Shown here: positions 34,476 through 42,778 of the stretch, piece by piece
Layout: each line of letters starts with the position of its first letter
Position numbering within the stretch: the stretch's first letter is position 1
NCBI RefSeq assembly: GCF_004571135.1
Contig: NZ_SPSB01000001.1
Location: forward strand, 248,001-312,000
Direction: 5' to 3'
Origin: Algoriphagus kandeliae
GTDB taxonomy: Bacteria; Bacteroidota; Bacteroidia; Cytophagales; Cyclobacteriaceae
DNA: 64,000 nt
Program-made: the position numbers and the translations under genes
Notes under the pieces: generated by a model
Databases searched by the model: none
The model's input: only the letters and a program-made list of their open reading frames with translations
Told to the model about the DNA's origin: nothing

Positions 34476-36890
34476 ATGGCAATAGCAGAGAAAAGCGCAA
34501 AGAAAGTACAGGATTCCCAAGCTGATCGAGAAGCAGTATTAAACGATTTCCGAATTGCCCTATTGAGTAGGCACGCCTCCTTGATGGGTAGAAAGGAAGT
34601 GTTTATGGGGAAAGCCAAATTTGGAATTTTTGGTGACGGAAAGGAACTGGCTCAAATTGCGATGGCAAGAGCTTTTCAAAAAGGAGACTTCCGTTCAGGT
34701 TACTATCGGGATCAGACCTTTATGCTTGCCTTAGGTGAATTGACTGTTCAGCAGTATTTCGCTCAACTTTATGCCCATACTAATGTGGAAGCCGAGCCAG
34801 CAAGTGCAGGTCGATTGATGAATGGGCATTTTGCTACTCGCTCACTGAATGAAGATGGTTCTTGGAAATCTTTAACAGATCGCTATAATTCAGCTGCAGA
34901 TATTTCTCCTACAGCGGCTCAGATGCCCAAACTTCTGGGACTTGCCTTTGCGTCCAAACTTTACCGAGAAAATAAAGACCTCAAGCAGTTTAAGGATTTT
35001 TCTATCAATGGAAATGAAGTCGCTTGGGGCACTATAGGAAATGCCTCAACTTCAGAGGGGATGTTTTTTGAATCCATTAATGCCGCAGGAGTACTACAGG
35101 TTCCAATGGTCACTGCCATTTGGGATGATGGATATGGGATTTCTGTTCCACAAGAATTTCATACCACAAAGGGCAGTATTTCCGAGGTTTTAGCTGGATT
35201 TCAGCGGACTGAAGATAAACCCGGTTTCGAAATCATTAAAGTGAAAGGCTGGGATTACGAAGGACTTTTTAATGCTTTTGCAAAAGCAGGTGAGTTGGCT
35301 AGAACTCAACATGTTCCAGTCATTATTCATGTGCAAGAGATGACTCAGCCGCAGGGACATAGTACCTCGGGGTCTCATGAGCGATACAAATCCAAAGAGC
35401 GTTTGGACTGGGAAAAAGAATGGGATTGTATCAAAAAATTCAGAGAATATATTCTTTCGAGAGATTTGGCATCTGCTGATGATTTGGATAGAATAGAAGC
35501 TGAAGCAAAAGCTCAGGTAAAGAAGGAAAAAGAAGCTGCTTGGTCTGACTTCATGGGTGAAATCAAAGAGGAATTGTCAGAGGCTGTTGCTTTGATTCGT
35601 GAAGCAGCTCAACAAAGCAACCGAAAGGTAGTGTTGGAGCAGTTGGCCCAAGACCTTTCCAAAACCATCAATCCAATTCGGAAAGATGTGGTTTCTACTG
35701 TTCGAAAAGCTTTATTCAACTTGCGTTTTGACCAAAGTGAGGGAAAAGCCAACCTTCACAGCTGGTACAAAAAGCAGCAGGAAAAGAATTTTGACCGATA
35801 TAGTAGCCATTTGTATTCTGAATCTGAATGGTCTGCTCTCCAAGTAAAGGAAGTAGCTCCAAATTATTCTGAAAATACAGCTCTTGTTGATGGTAGAGAG
35901 GTTTTGCAAGCATTCTTCGATTACAAATTAGGTCAAGATCCTAGATTTTTTGCTTTCGGAGAAGATGTAGGAAAGATCGGAGATGTTAACCAGGCATTTG
36001 CCGGTTTGCAGGCAAAATATGGTGAGCTTCGGGTTTCTGATACCAGTATCCGTGAATGTACCATCATTGGTCAGGGAATCGGTACTGCTTTGCGAGGCTT
36101 ACGCCCAATTGCGGAAATTCAATATCTGGATTATCTGCTTTATGGCCTTCAAATGCTTTCTGATGATCTTGCTTCTCTTCAGTATCGTACCAAAGGCGGT
36201 CAAAAAGCTCCTTTAATTGTTCGAACTCGTGGACATCGTTTGGAAGGAGTTTGGCATGCAGGTTCTCCAATGGGTATGATTCTTTCTACGCTTCGGGGAA
36301 TGCTTGTTTGCGTACCTCGTGACATGACCCAAGCGGCAGGAATGTATAATACGTTGCTTCAATCCGACGATCCAGCGATTGTTATTGAATGTTTGAATGG
36401 CTATCGTTTGAAGGAAAGGCTTCCTGAAAATATGGGAGAGTATACTGTTCCAATGGGTAAGCCGGAGGTTCTTCGAGAAGGGAAAGACGTGACCGTGGTA
36501 ACTTACGGTTCCATGTGCCGAATCGTGACGGAAGCTGCAGAAGAACTTTCTTCCATGGGAATTGAAGTAGAAGTAATCGATGTTCAAACCCTGATTCCAT
36601 TTGATCGATTTGGTGTGATCGGAGAATCTGTTAAGAAGACCAATCGAGTGATTTTTGCTGATGAAGATGTACCGGGAGGAGCTTCTGCCTATATGCTTCA
36701 ACAGTCGATAGAAGGTCAGCAATTATTCAAACATCTGGATTCAGAGCCACAGACTTTAGCCGCTAAAGCACATAGACCGGCTTATTCATCAGATGGGGAT
36801 TACTTCTCTAAGCCAAGTGCAGATGATGTGGTCGAAAAAGTCTACAACATGATGCATGAGGTAGATCCTAAGAAGTTCCCAAAACTTTAA
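34476..36890 (+). CDS. 2-Oxoacid dehydrogenase E1, fused alpha and beta subunits
   Basis: 804 residues. Residues about 20-400 are an E1-alpha domain (FRSGYYRDQTFMLALGE, TVEQ-type helix, GHSTSGSHERYKSKERLDWEKEWD). Residues about 460-800 are an E1-beta domain (YKLGQDPRFFAFGEDVGKIGDVNQAFAGLQAKYG, IGTALRGLRPIAEIQYLDYLLY, VIDVQTLIPFD). It is the thiamine diphosphate component of a pyruvate or branched-chain oxoacid dehydrogenase complex. In the alpha half the usual GDG...NN cofactor motif reads GNA...DD, as far as I can see. E2 and E3 genes are not in the window. The single-gene fusion is typical of Bacteroidota. Confidence 0.85.
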   Translation: MAIAEKSAKKVQDSQADREAVLNDFRIALLSRHASLMGRKEVFMGKAKFGIFGDGKELAQIAMARAFQKGDFRSGYYRDQTFMLALGELTVQQYFAQLYAHTNVEAEPASAGRLMNGHFATRSLNEDGSWKSLTDRYNSAADISPTAAQMPKLLGLAFASKLYRENKDLKQFKDFSINGNEVAWGTIGNASTSEGMFFESINAAGVLQVPMVTAIWDDGYGISVPQEFHTTKGSISEVLAGFQRTEDKPGFEIIKVKGWDYEGLFNAFAKAGELARTQHVPVIIHVQEMTQPQGHSTSGSHERYKSKERLDWEKEWDCIKKFREYILSRDLASADDLDRIEAEAKAQVKKEKEAAWSDFMGEIKEELSEAVALIREAAQQSNRKVVLEQLAQDLSKTINPIRKDVVSTVRKALFNLRFDQSEGKANLHSWYKKQQEKNFDRYSSHLYSESEWSALQVKEVAPNYSENTALVDGREVLQAFFDYKLGQDPRFFAFGEDVGKIGDVNQAFAGLQAKYGELRVSDTSIRECTIIGQGIGTALRGLRPIAEIQYLDYLLYGLQMLSDDLASLQYRTKGGQKAPLIVRTRGHRLEGVWHAGSPMGMILSTLRGMLVCVPRDMTQAAGMYNTLLQSDDPAIVIECLNGYRLKERLPENMGEYTVPMGKPEVLREGKDVTVVTYGSMCRIVTEAAEELSSMGIEVEVIDVQTLIPFDRFGVIGESVKKTNRVIFADEDVPGGASAYMLQQSIEGQQLFKHLDSEPQTLAAKAHRPAYSSDGDYFSKPSADDVVEKVYNMMHEVDPKKFPKL

Positions 36891-36900
36891 TAAAAGAAAT

Positions 36901-37022
36901 AAGGAGACTGTCTCATTAATGACCTATGTCACATTGAGCGAAGTCGAAACGTTTCTAAATCAATTAGAATTAAACTTTGACTTCGCTCAGTCTGACAAAA
37001 CGATTTTTGAGACCGTCTCCTT
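36901..37022. repeat. Double inverted repeat acting as bidirectional terminator
   Basis: Outer arms AAGGAGACTGTCTCA (36901) and TGAGACCGTCTCCTT (37008) pair at 14 of 15 positions. Inner arms GTCACATTGAGCGAAGTC (36928) and GACTTCGCTCAGTCTGAC (36979) pair at 16 of 18. A T-run follows. It separates two convergent genes and looks like a dispersed miniature element of the kind often seen in Bacteroidota genomes. Confidence 0.7.
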
Positions 37023-37024
37023 TT

Positions 37025-37702
37025 TTATGGGTTGTTTCTGGTGATTTGCCTTAAGGTCACTTGATCACTGGAAACTTCATTACTTCGATTCAATTGACGG
37101 TCTTGAATTTGAATGTCAATCCGTATTGTATCGTTTCTGAATATTGATTCCCAACCTGAAGACAACATCGCGTATTTGATGTTCCCCTCCACAGCTTGAC
37201 CATCATCGGTGGTCAAAATTCTTGGAAATCGTCCATTAAAAGTGGTATAAAAAGGTGGATCCTCCCAACGGAACTCAGTAAACTGACCATTCCTTTTTAT
37301 AAAAAACTTTACGAAAATATTGTACTGATTCGGATTTTGCTTTACCCAAATTGTGTCTTTTACCACCTGATTGTTGATGATAGGATCAATCACCCAGTCT
37401 ATAGGATTGTAGCTGGGAGCTTCCGGAGGCCGAGTAGAGTAGGTGATTAGGTTTCCTGCTACATTCCTTTGATATTCCAAGGCATTAAAAGGAGGATTAA
37501 TATCTGTCGCAGAAAGTCCCAAATCTCCTTCAGCATCCTGAAAATCAATACCAATAATCAACGAATCCGGACCTGAAGTAGGAACATATTCCAAGGATTC
37601 GAAGGTTATTGATGGAATTGATGGGAAATTTTCAGGTGGATTGACACAGCTACTTACCAAAAGAATGGAAAAGAATATACCTGAAAGTCTGTTGAAACGC
37701 AT
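37025..37702 (-). CDS. Hypothetical lipoprotein
   Basis: 225 residues. The signal MRFNRLSGIFFSILLVSSC has the lipobox Cys at 19, so the protein is anchored to a membrane by lipid. The mature region is beta-rich (SLIIGIDFQDAEGDLGLSATDINPPFN, then WVKQNPNQYNIFVKFF and IDIQIQDRQLNRSNEVSSDQVTLRQI) and resembles the Ig-like 'DUF' lipoproteins of Cytophagales. I recognise no catalytic motif. It ends at the inverted-repeat terminator and stands alone, divergent from the LuxE-like gene. Confidence 0.8.
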   Translation of the reverse strand: MRFNRLSGIFFSILLVSSCVNPPENFPSIPSITFESLEYVPTSGPDSLIIGIDFQDAEGDLGLSATDINPPFNALEYQRNVAGNLITYSTRPPEAPSYNPIDWVIDPIINNQVVKDTIWVKQNPNQYNIFVKFFIKRNGQFTEFRWEDPPFYTTFNGRFPRILTTDDGQAVEGNIKYAMLSSGWESIFRNDTIRIDIQIQDRQLNRSNEVSSDQVTLRQITRNNP

Positions 37703-37764
37703 GTGGCGAATTAATTTAGTAGCGGAATAGTTTTCCTATCCGATTTGATGCAAATTATAAAACG

Positions 37765-38760
37765 ATGCAGGATTTTAAAAGTTTTTCGGAAAAGCTGACG
37801 GATTTGAAGAAATCTGATTTTGAAAAACTGGCTTTGGAGCTTTTTCAATTCCAAGCAAAATCAAATCCTATTTATAAGCGATATCTGGAGGTGCGACAAA
37901 TTCGGGCTGAAGAAATTACCTCTTTGTCCGCTATTCCATTCCTGCCTATTCGATTTTTTAAGGAATTTCCGGTTATCTGTGCTCCCAAGGAAAGTTTTGA
38001 AGGGGAGTTTACCAGTTCTGGAACCACAGGCATGATAAGCAGTCGACATTATTTCTGGTCGAAAGACTGGTATTTAAAGCATGCCCTTCAATTGTTTGAA
38101 AATGAGTATGGTTCTATAAAAAGCTTTCATGTTTTAGCTCTTTTGCCTGCTTATTTGGAGCGACAGGGTAGTAGTTTGGTGGCGATGGCTGATTATTTTA
38201 TTCAGCAATCAGGTTCTGCTCATTCAGGTTTTTATTTATACAATCAAGACGAACTGCTCAGAAAGTTAAAAGAACTACAGCATAGTGATAAGCAGGTTCT
38301 TTTACTAGGGGTGACATTTGCATTGTTGGATTTAGCCGAGTCTGGCAAAGATTTTTCGCCTATGAAAAACCTTATCGTCATGGAAACTGGAGGAATGAAA
38401 GGGAGAAGAAAGGAAATGATTCGGGAAGAAGTTCATGATATTTTGAAATCTTTTTTTCAAGTCTCAACTATCCATTCCGAATATGGAATGACCGAATTGA
38501 TGTCTCAGGCTTATTCCAAAGGTCAGGGAATTTATACGCTTCCTTCCTGTATGCACGTTATGATTCGGGATATCAATGATCCCTTCAGTTGGTCCACTCG
38601 GTCACAGGGTGGGATTAACGTGATTGATTTGGCCAACTTTCATTCTTGTGCCTTCATTGAGACGCAGGATTTGGGAAGGATAAATGAAAAAGGGGAGTTG
38701 GAAGTCTTGGGTAGAATTGATAATTCTGAAATCCGTGGGTGTAATTTATTGGTGCAGTAA
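37765..38760 (+). CDS. LuxE/PaaK-family acyl-protein synthetase-like enzyme
   Basis: 331 residues, adenylate-forming fold of the LuxE type: FTSSGTTGMISSRHYFW (P-loop-like ATP motif near 87), then VMETGGMKGRRKEMIREEVHDIL, STIHSEYGMTELMSQAYS (conserved Y-G-M-T-E motif) and a short C-terminal domain. LuxE activates fatty acids as acyl-AMP and passes them to a protein thiol; close relatives without a lux operon are common in Bacteroidota and have no assigned substrate. A small lipoprotein gene follows within 52 bases. Confidence 0.85.
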   Translation: MQDFKSFSEKLTDLKKSDFEKLALELFQFQAKSNPIYKRYLEVRQIRAEEITSLSAIPFLPIRFFKEFPVICAPKESFEGEFTSSGTTGMISSRHYFWSKDWYLKHALQLFENEYGSIKSFHVLALLPAYLERQGSSLVAMADYFIQQSGSAHSGFYLYNQDELLRKLKELQHSDKQVLLLGVTFALLDLAESGKDFSPMKNLIVMETGGMKGRRKEMIREEVHDILKSFFQVSTIHSEYGMTELMSQAYSKGQGIYTLPSCMHVMIRDINDPFSWSTRSQGGINVIDLANFHSCAFIETQDLGRINEKGELEVLGRIDNSEIRGCNLLVQ

Positions 38761-38811
38761 TTGTTAGAATACAATTAATTAGACATATTTGATTTTAAAA
38801 CTATAGAATAC

Positions 38812-38931
38812 ATGAAAAAATTAACCACTATTGCCTTGTTGATTGGAGTTCTTGCTTTGGGTGCCTGCGCTTCCAGTAAGCCTTGTCCAGCCTATGCAAA
38901 AGCAGACACTGTTGAAAGATCAAATGGATAA
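38812..38931 (+). CDS. Very small lipoprotein
   Basis: A 39-residue reading frame: signal MKKLTTIALLIGVLALGAC with the lipobox LGAC and Cys19, then about 20 residues (ASSKPCPAYAKADTVERSNG). The signal peptide and the mature SSKPCPAY segment resemble small Bacteroidota lipoproteins that are often missed by gene callers. It ends 14 bases before the stop of the convergent response-regulator gene. Confidence 0.7.
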   Translation: MKKLTTIALLIGVLALGACASSKPCPAYAKADTVERSNG

Positions 38932-38945
38932 AAAAATGCTGACTT

Positions 38946-40103
38946 TTAGTAGTCAGCATATTTTTTAATATCATTTAGACTAATCGGTTCTTCTCCGAGT
39001 ATCACCAGTCTTTCCACTACATTTCGTAATTCTCGAATATTTCCTGTCCAAGGATATTCCTGAAGTTTTTGGAGGGCTTCGGAACTGATGTTTCGTTTTG
39101 CTTCTCCACTTTCCTGTGCAATGTCCTGAAGGAATTTTTCAACTAAAAGCGGGATATCTTCGATTCGATCTTTGAGAGCCGGAACTTGGATGACAATGAC
39201 ACTCAAACGGTGGTAAAGGTCTTCTCGGAAATTTCCCTCTTCAATTTCCTTCTTTAAATCCTTATTGGTAGCAGCCAATACCCGAACATCCACTTTTATA
39301 TCTTTATCGCTTCCCACGCGGTTTATCAGGTTTTCCTGCAAAGCTCGGAGAACTTTAGATTGGGCTGAAAGAGACATATCTCCGATCTCATCCAAGAAAA
39401 GAGTACCTCCCTGAGCTTGCTCAAATTTTCCAGCTCTTTGCTTATGTGCTGAGGTAAAAGCACCTTTTTCATGACCAAATAATTCCGATTCGATCAATTC
39501 GGAAGGGATAGCCGCACAGTTGACAGCGACAAAAGGCTGAGAAGCACGATTGCTTTTTTGATGAATCCAATGAGCTACCAATTCCTTTCCCGTTCCATTA
39601 GGACCGGTGATCAAAACCCTTGCTTCCGTAGGAGCTACTTTTTCAATGGTTTCTTTGACATGGATAATAGCTTTTGATTCACCAACCATATCAAATTTCT
39701 TGGAGAGTTTTTTCTTTAAAACCTTGGTCTCGGTTACAAGATTCTTTTTCTCCAAGGCATTTCTTACGGTCAATAAAAGCCTATTAAGATCTGGGGGTTT
39801 TGGGATGAAATCAAAGGCGCCTTTTTTCGTGGCTTCCACGGCTGTTTCTATGCTTCCATGGGCTGAAATCATGATAAACTGAGGAGACTTACCCAATTCT
39901 TTGGCATGGGTAAGAACTTCGATTCCGTCCATTTTGGGCATTTTGACGTCACAAAGGACAAGGTCAAAATCCTCATTTTTAATTTTTTCGAGTCCGGCTT
40001 CGCCATCGCTGGCTTCCGATACCTCAAAATTTTCATATTCCAGAATTTCCCGAAGAGTAGCTCTGATGACTTTCTCGTCATCAATAATCAAGATTTTTGA
40101 CAT
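38946..40103 (-). CDS. Sigma-54-dependent response regulator (NtrC-like) lacking a Fis-type HTH
   Basis: 385 residues from the ATG at 40103 (MSKILIIDDEKVIR...); an extension upstream reads into the rnpB gene and is rejected. Receiver domain 1-120 with phospho-acceptor Asp52 (LVLCDVKMPK). AAA+ sigma-54 activation domain from about 140: Walker A GPNGTGKE, GAFTSA loop (where GAFTGA is usual), Walker B TLFLDEIGD, arginine-finger region RNIRELRNVVERL. The protein ends at DIKKYADY just after that, so the C-terminal Fis-type DNA-binding helix is absent. It activates RpoN promoters from an unknown sensor kinase. It begins 21 bases after the 3' end of rnpB. Confidence 0.93.
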   Translation of the reverse strand: MSKILIIDDEKVIRATLREILEYENFEVSEASDGEAGLEKIKNEDFDLVLCDVKMPKMDGIEVLTHAKELGKSPQFIMISAHGSIETAVEATKKGAFDFIPKPPDLNRLLLTVRNALEKKNLVTETKVLKKKLSKKFDMVGESKAIIHVKETIEKVAPTEARVLITGPNGTGKELVAHWIHQKSNRASQPFVAVNCAAIPSELIESELFGHEKGAFTSAHKQRAGKFEQAQGGTLFLDEIGDMSLSAQSKVLRALQENLINRVGSDKDIKVDVRVLAATNKDLKKEIEEGNFREDLYHRLSVIVIQVPALKDRIEDIPLLVEKFLQDIAQESGEAKRNISSEALQKLQEYPWTGNIRELRNVVERLVILGEEPISLNDIKKYADY

Positions 40104-40123
40104 AAAGACTAAGATAGAAAGAA

Positions 40124-40537
40124 ATGTGCAAGTCTGTAAGCCGGGTTCTGTCATCTTCATCCCAAATGGGAGAGATGGTCTGTCATTTATCTAGCCCTGA
40201 CTTCACAGTCAGGATCCATCGATCTACCCACCCCGGAATTCTGCCGAAGCAGAAATCGAACGAGCAGCTCTTTGCCCGAGGCCTATTTGATCTTTCAACC
40301 CATAAGGTTTACCCTGCCCTCAATGTCACCACTGAGGCGGTGGGCTCTTACCCCACCTTTTCACCCTTATCCCGATAGCTATCGGGACGGTATATTTTCT
40401 GTGGCACTTTCTGTAAGCTGACCGTCTCCAATCAGCTCCCTTCCCGTTAGGAAGTATGGCGCTCTATGTTGCCCGGACTTTCCTCCTTTCCTATCCTGAG
40501 GTCATCAGGACGGAACGGCGACAGACCGACTTGCACA
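40124..40537 (-). ncRNA. rnpB: RNase P RNA (bacterial type A)
   Basis: On the minus strand, about 414 nt. The conserved 5' part contains GAGGAAAGTCCGGGC (P4 region), then AGTGCCACAGAAAA, TAAGGGTGAAAAGGTG with GTAAGAGCCCACC, and near the 3' end ACAGAACCCGGCTTA with the end pairing GTGCAAGTC/GACTTGCAC. The RNA is the catalytic part of the tRNA 5'-processing enzyme. The P12 helix between ATACCG and TAAGGGTG consists of the 18-nt perfect palindrome TCCCGATAGCTATCGGGA, the same element found in the tRNA-derived repeats at 50.9-52.6 kb. The boundary at each end is uncertain by a few bases. Confidence 0.95.
40370..40387. repeat. Palindromic hairpin element inside rnpB (P12)
   Basis: TCCCGATAGCTATCGGGA, a perfect 18-nt palindrome, forms the variable P12 helix of RNase P RNA. 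It has the same stem as the palindromes at 50.9-52.6 kb. Confidence 0.85.
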
Positions 40538-40602
40538 ATGCAAATAACGTGAAATTTTATCATTTGATTCCTCTAAAAAATCCTTTTGAAAATCAATCCT
40601 TG

Positions 40603-40698
40603 ATGACTTTGAGTGGGGATTTTTGGATAAATCAGAAAGAGGTATTTGCTCTTTTGAAAAAAAATGGAAAAAAATCTAAACATCTGAAAACCTTTTAG
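40603..40698 (+). CDS. Doubtful 31-codon basic reading frame
   Basis: An ATG at 40603 opens a Lys-rich frame (MTLSGDFWINQKEVFALLKK...) ending with a stop at 40698, in the gap between rnpB and the DUF3109 gene and upstream of a terminator-like hairpin at 40759. No family is recognised, and such a short frame could be chance. Confidence 0.15.
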   Translation: MTLSGDFWINQKEVFALLKKNGKKSKHLKTF

Positions 40699-40758
40699 CT
40701 TAAGTGATGTTTCTATTTCCAAAGGCTAAAAAATAGCTTTTCTTCATAGTGCTGGGTT

Positions 40759-40791
40759 GAGCCGCTCCTACCAAGGGGCGGTTCTTTTTTT
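40759..40791 (+). terminator. Terminator-like hairpin upstream of the DUF3109 gene
   Basis: GAGCCGCTCCT/AGGGGCGGTTC stem with an ACCA loop and a following T7 run. No upstream plus-strand gene is known, so it ends either a small transcript or acts as an attenuator for the next gene. Confidence 0.6.
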
Positions 40792-40883
40792 GTCCAAAGA
40801 CTCCTATTAAAACCTCTTTTGGTAATCCCAATCAACTAGCTTTCCTAGAAGAATAATTACCTTTGCAGAAATCAGTATATGCC

Positions 40884-41450
40884 ATGATTCTAGTAGGGAA
40901 TGCCGTTTTGTCGGATGATATCAAAGAGAATTTTTTTGTCTGTGATTTAGAAGCATGTAAGGGAGCCTGCTGTGTAGAAGGCGACGCTGGGGCTCCGCTT
41001 GAAGAAGAGGAAACCAAAATTCTCGAGGAAATCTATCCCAAAGTCAAAGAATACCTTTCTCCTGAAGGGATTGAGGTGATTGAAAAACAAGGAACTTGGG
41101 TGATTGATAAAGATGGCGATAAGGGTACTCCCACGATTGGAGAGAACAGAGAGTGTGCCTATGCCATCTACGACGAACGGGGGATTCTAAAATGCGGGAT
41201 TGAGCAGGCATATTTGGATGGAAAGGTTGATTTCAAAAAGCCAATTTCCTGTCATCTTTATCCCATTCGAATTACAAAATATGGCGATTTTGATGCAGTT
41301 AACTACGATCGTTGGCATATCTGTGATCCTGCATGTCAGTTGGGGAAAAGTCTTCAAGTCCCGCTTTATCGGTTTTTAAAAGAAGCCTTGGTTCGTAAAT
41401 ATGGAGAGGATTGGTACGAGGAACTTTTAAGAGAAATTGAAGGAGCTTGA
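40884..41450 (+). CDS. DUF3109 family protein (Cys-rich, YkgJ-like)
   Basis: 188 residues from the ATG at 40884 ([39 protein letters not shown]), which matches the family N-terminus; a TTG 7 codons upstream is less likely. Cysteines at [30 protein letters not shown] and CDPACQLG fit a zinc- or iron-sulfur-binding site of the YkgJ-like superfamily. The function is not established. It is cytoplasmic, as no signal peptide is present, and is followed by a bidirectional terminator. Confidence 0.88.
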   Translation: MILVGNAVLSDDIKENFFVCDLEACKGACCVEGDAGAPLEEEETKILEEIYPKVKEYLSPEGIEVIEKQGTWVIDKDGDKGTPTIGENRECAYAIYDERGILKCGIEQAYLDGKVDFKKPISCHLYPIRITKYGDFDAVNYDRWHICDPACQLGKSLQVPLYRFLKEALVRKYGEDWYEELLREIEGA

Positions 41451-41458
41451 AATAAAAA

Positions 41459-41501
41459 AATCCAATGAATTCATTCCTTTTTCCGAATTCATTGGATTTC
41501 T
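41459..41501. terminator. Bidirectional terminator
   Basis: A perfect 14-bp stem AATCCAATGAATTC/GAATTCATTGGATT with A- and T-rich flanks, between the convergent DUF3109 and acyltransferase genes. Confidence 0.85.
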
Positions 41502-41531
41502 ATTTAAAGAGAAGATTCTAATTCTTTCCTT

Positions 41532-42677
41532 TTAAACCTTGATATAAATTTTCTTTTTATCCATCCAAAGGCCAATCAGCCAAATCAATAACATATAGGA
41601 AATAGCGAATAGGAAAGAAGCATTTTTTGGACCGAGCCAACTGGTAAAGGCTGTTGAATAAATGAAACCTTTAAGCGTGGTATCTCCGACGGGAATCATA
41701 GAGAAAATTGAAATTACAATTCCAGAGCAGACATATAAAATCAATGGGTTTCTGCCAAATACTTGGAAAAAGTAAGTCCAGGAAATAGAGTTTTTGACTT
41801 CAATCAGGAAAACCAAGGCCGCCAAAAGGATCAAATCCCAGCCCACAGTCAAAACTACATAAGAACTAGTCCAGATTTTCTTATTGATAGGAAAGCCAAG
41901 ATCCCAGATGTAGCTCATGGCTACCATGACAATACCTGAAATTAGCAAAAATCGAACGGTAGAGAGGTTGTTTCCTCTTTTTTGAATCATTTTTCCGACG
42001 ATATAGCCCGCCAACACATTGACGATGGAGGTCAAGGTGCTAAGGATTCCCTCTGGATCAAACGGAATTCCTTCACCCATATACATTCGGTCTTCACCTA
42101 TCAGAAGTAAGTCGAGCTTAATCGCTGCATTGCCGGTTAAACTATATGGATCCCCAGGATCTCCAAAGAAATACATAATAGGCCAGTATAGGAGTAGAGC
42201 TCCTATGGAAAAAATCCATCCACTCCGAATGCCGCCATAGTACAGAATTAGTGCGGCAAAGAAATAGGAAAGTGCTATTCGCTGTAGAACACCAAATAGC
42301 CTTACTTCGGTGATATTGATGAATTGAATAGCTCCCGATTCTGTGTACTCATAAAAAGGAAATGCATTAAGGAGCCATCCAATCACGAATATTAATAGGG
42401 TTCGTTTGCCAACTTTTCTGAAAAAAGCTCCTTTTGACATTTCGGATAACTTTTTCATGGAAAAGCTCATGGCATTTCCAACAACAAAGAGAAAAGTAGG
42501 AAACACCAAGTCAGTAGGGGTGAAGCCATGCCAGTCAGCATGGGCAAGTGGGCCATATAGATTTGACCAACTGCCAGGGGTATTTACAATGACCATAAAT
42601 GCAATGGTCAGACCACGGAGAACGTCCAAGGCAAGGTAGCGCTGCCCGAGCCCCGTGCGAATAGGGATTTCAGTCAT
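41532..42677 (-). CDS. NagX/HGSNAT-like membrane acyltransferase (DUF5009)
   Basis: 381 residues with about ten hydrophobic helices. The N-terminal motif RYLALDVLRGLTIAFMVIVN and the PTDLVFPTFLFVVGNA loop with its conserved residues match the heparan-alpha-glucosaminide N-acetyltransferase-like (DUF5009) family. Members take acetyl groups from cytoplasmic acetyl-CoA and move them across the inner membrane to amino sugars of glycans or murein. The acceptor here is unknown. The gene stands alone between terminators and is divergent from ppk2. Confidence 0.85.
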   Translation of the reverse strand: MTEIPIRTGLGQRYLALDVLRGLTIAFMVIVNTPGSWSNLYGPLAHADWHGFTPTDLVFPTFLFVVGNAMSFSMKKLSEMSKGAFFRKVGKRTLLIFVIGWLLNAFPFYEYTESGAIQFINITEVRLFGVLQRIALSYFFAALILYYGGIRSGWIFSIGALLLYWPIMYFFGDPGDPYSLTGNAAIKLDLLLIGEDRMYMGEGIPFDPEGILSTLTSIVNVLAGYIVGKMIQKRGNNLSTVRFLLISGIVMVAMSYIWDLGFPINKKIWTSSYVVLTVGWDLILLAALVFLIEVKNSISWTYFFQVFGRNPLILYVCSGIVISIFSMIPVGDTTLKGFIYSTAFTSWLGPKNASFLFAISYMLLIWLIGLWMDKKKIYIKV

Positions 42678-42778
42678 AATGGTTTATTGTTCTTTAGGTT
42701 AGGTGATTTTGTTCTCAAGTTAAAATATTATCTTGTTTTTCATTTCCATCCAAACTTTTGTTTTAAAAATAAAGAAGA

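Noticed and set aside
34298-34618. 106-codon minus-strand frame in the ald-E1 gap
   Set aside because: Half of it overlaps the E1 start region, it shows no family match, and the composition is typical of AT-rich spacer.
40456-40698. 80-codon frame on the plus strand across rnpB
   Set aside because: It lies over the conserved RNase P RNA sequence on the opposite strand, so it is not a gene.
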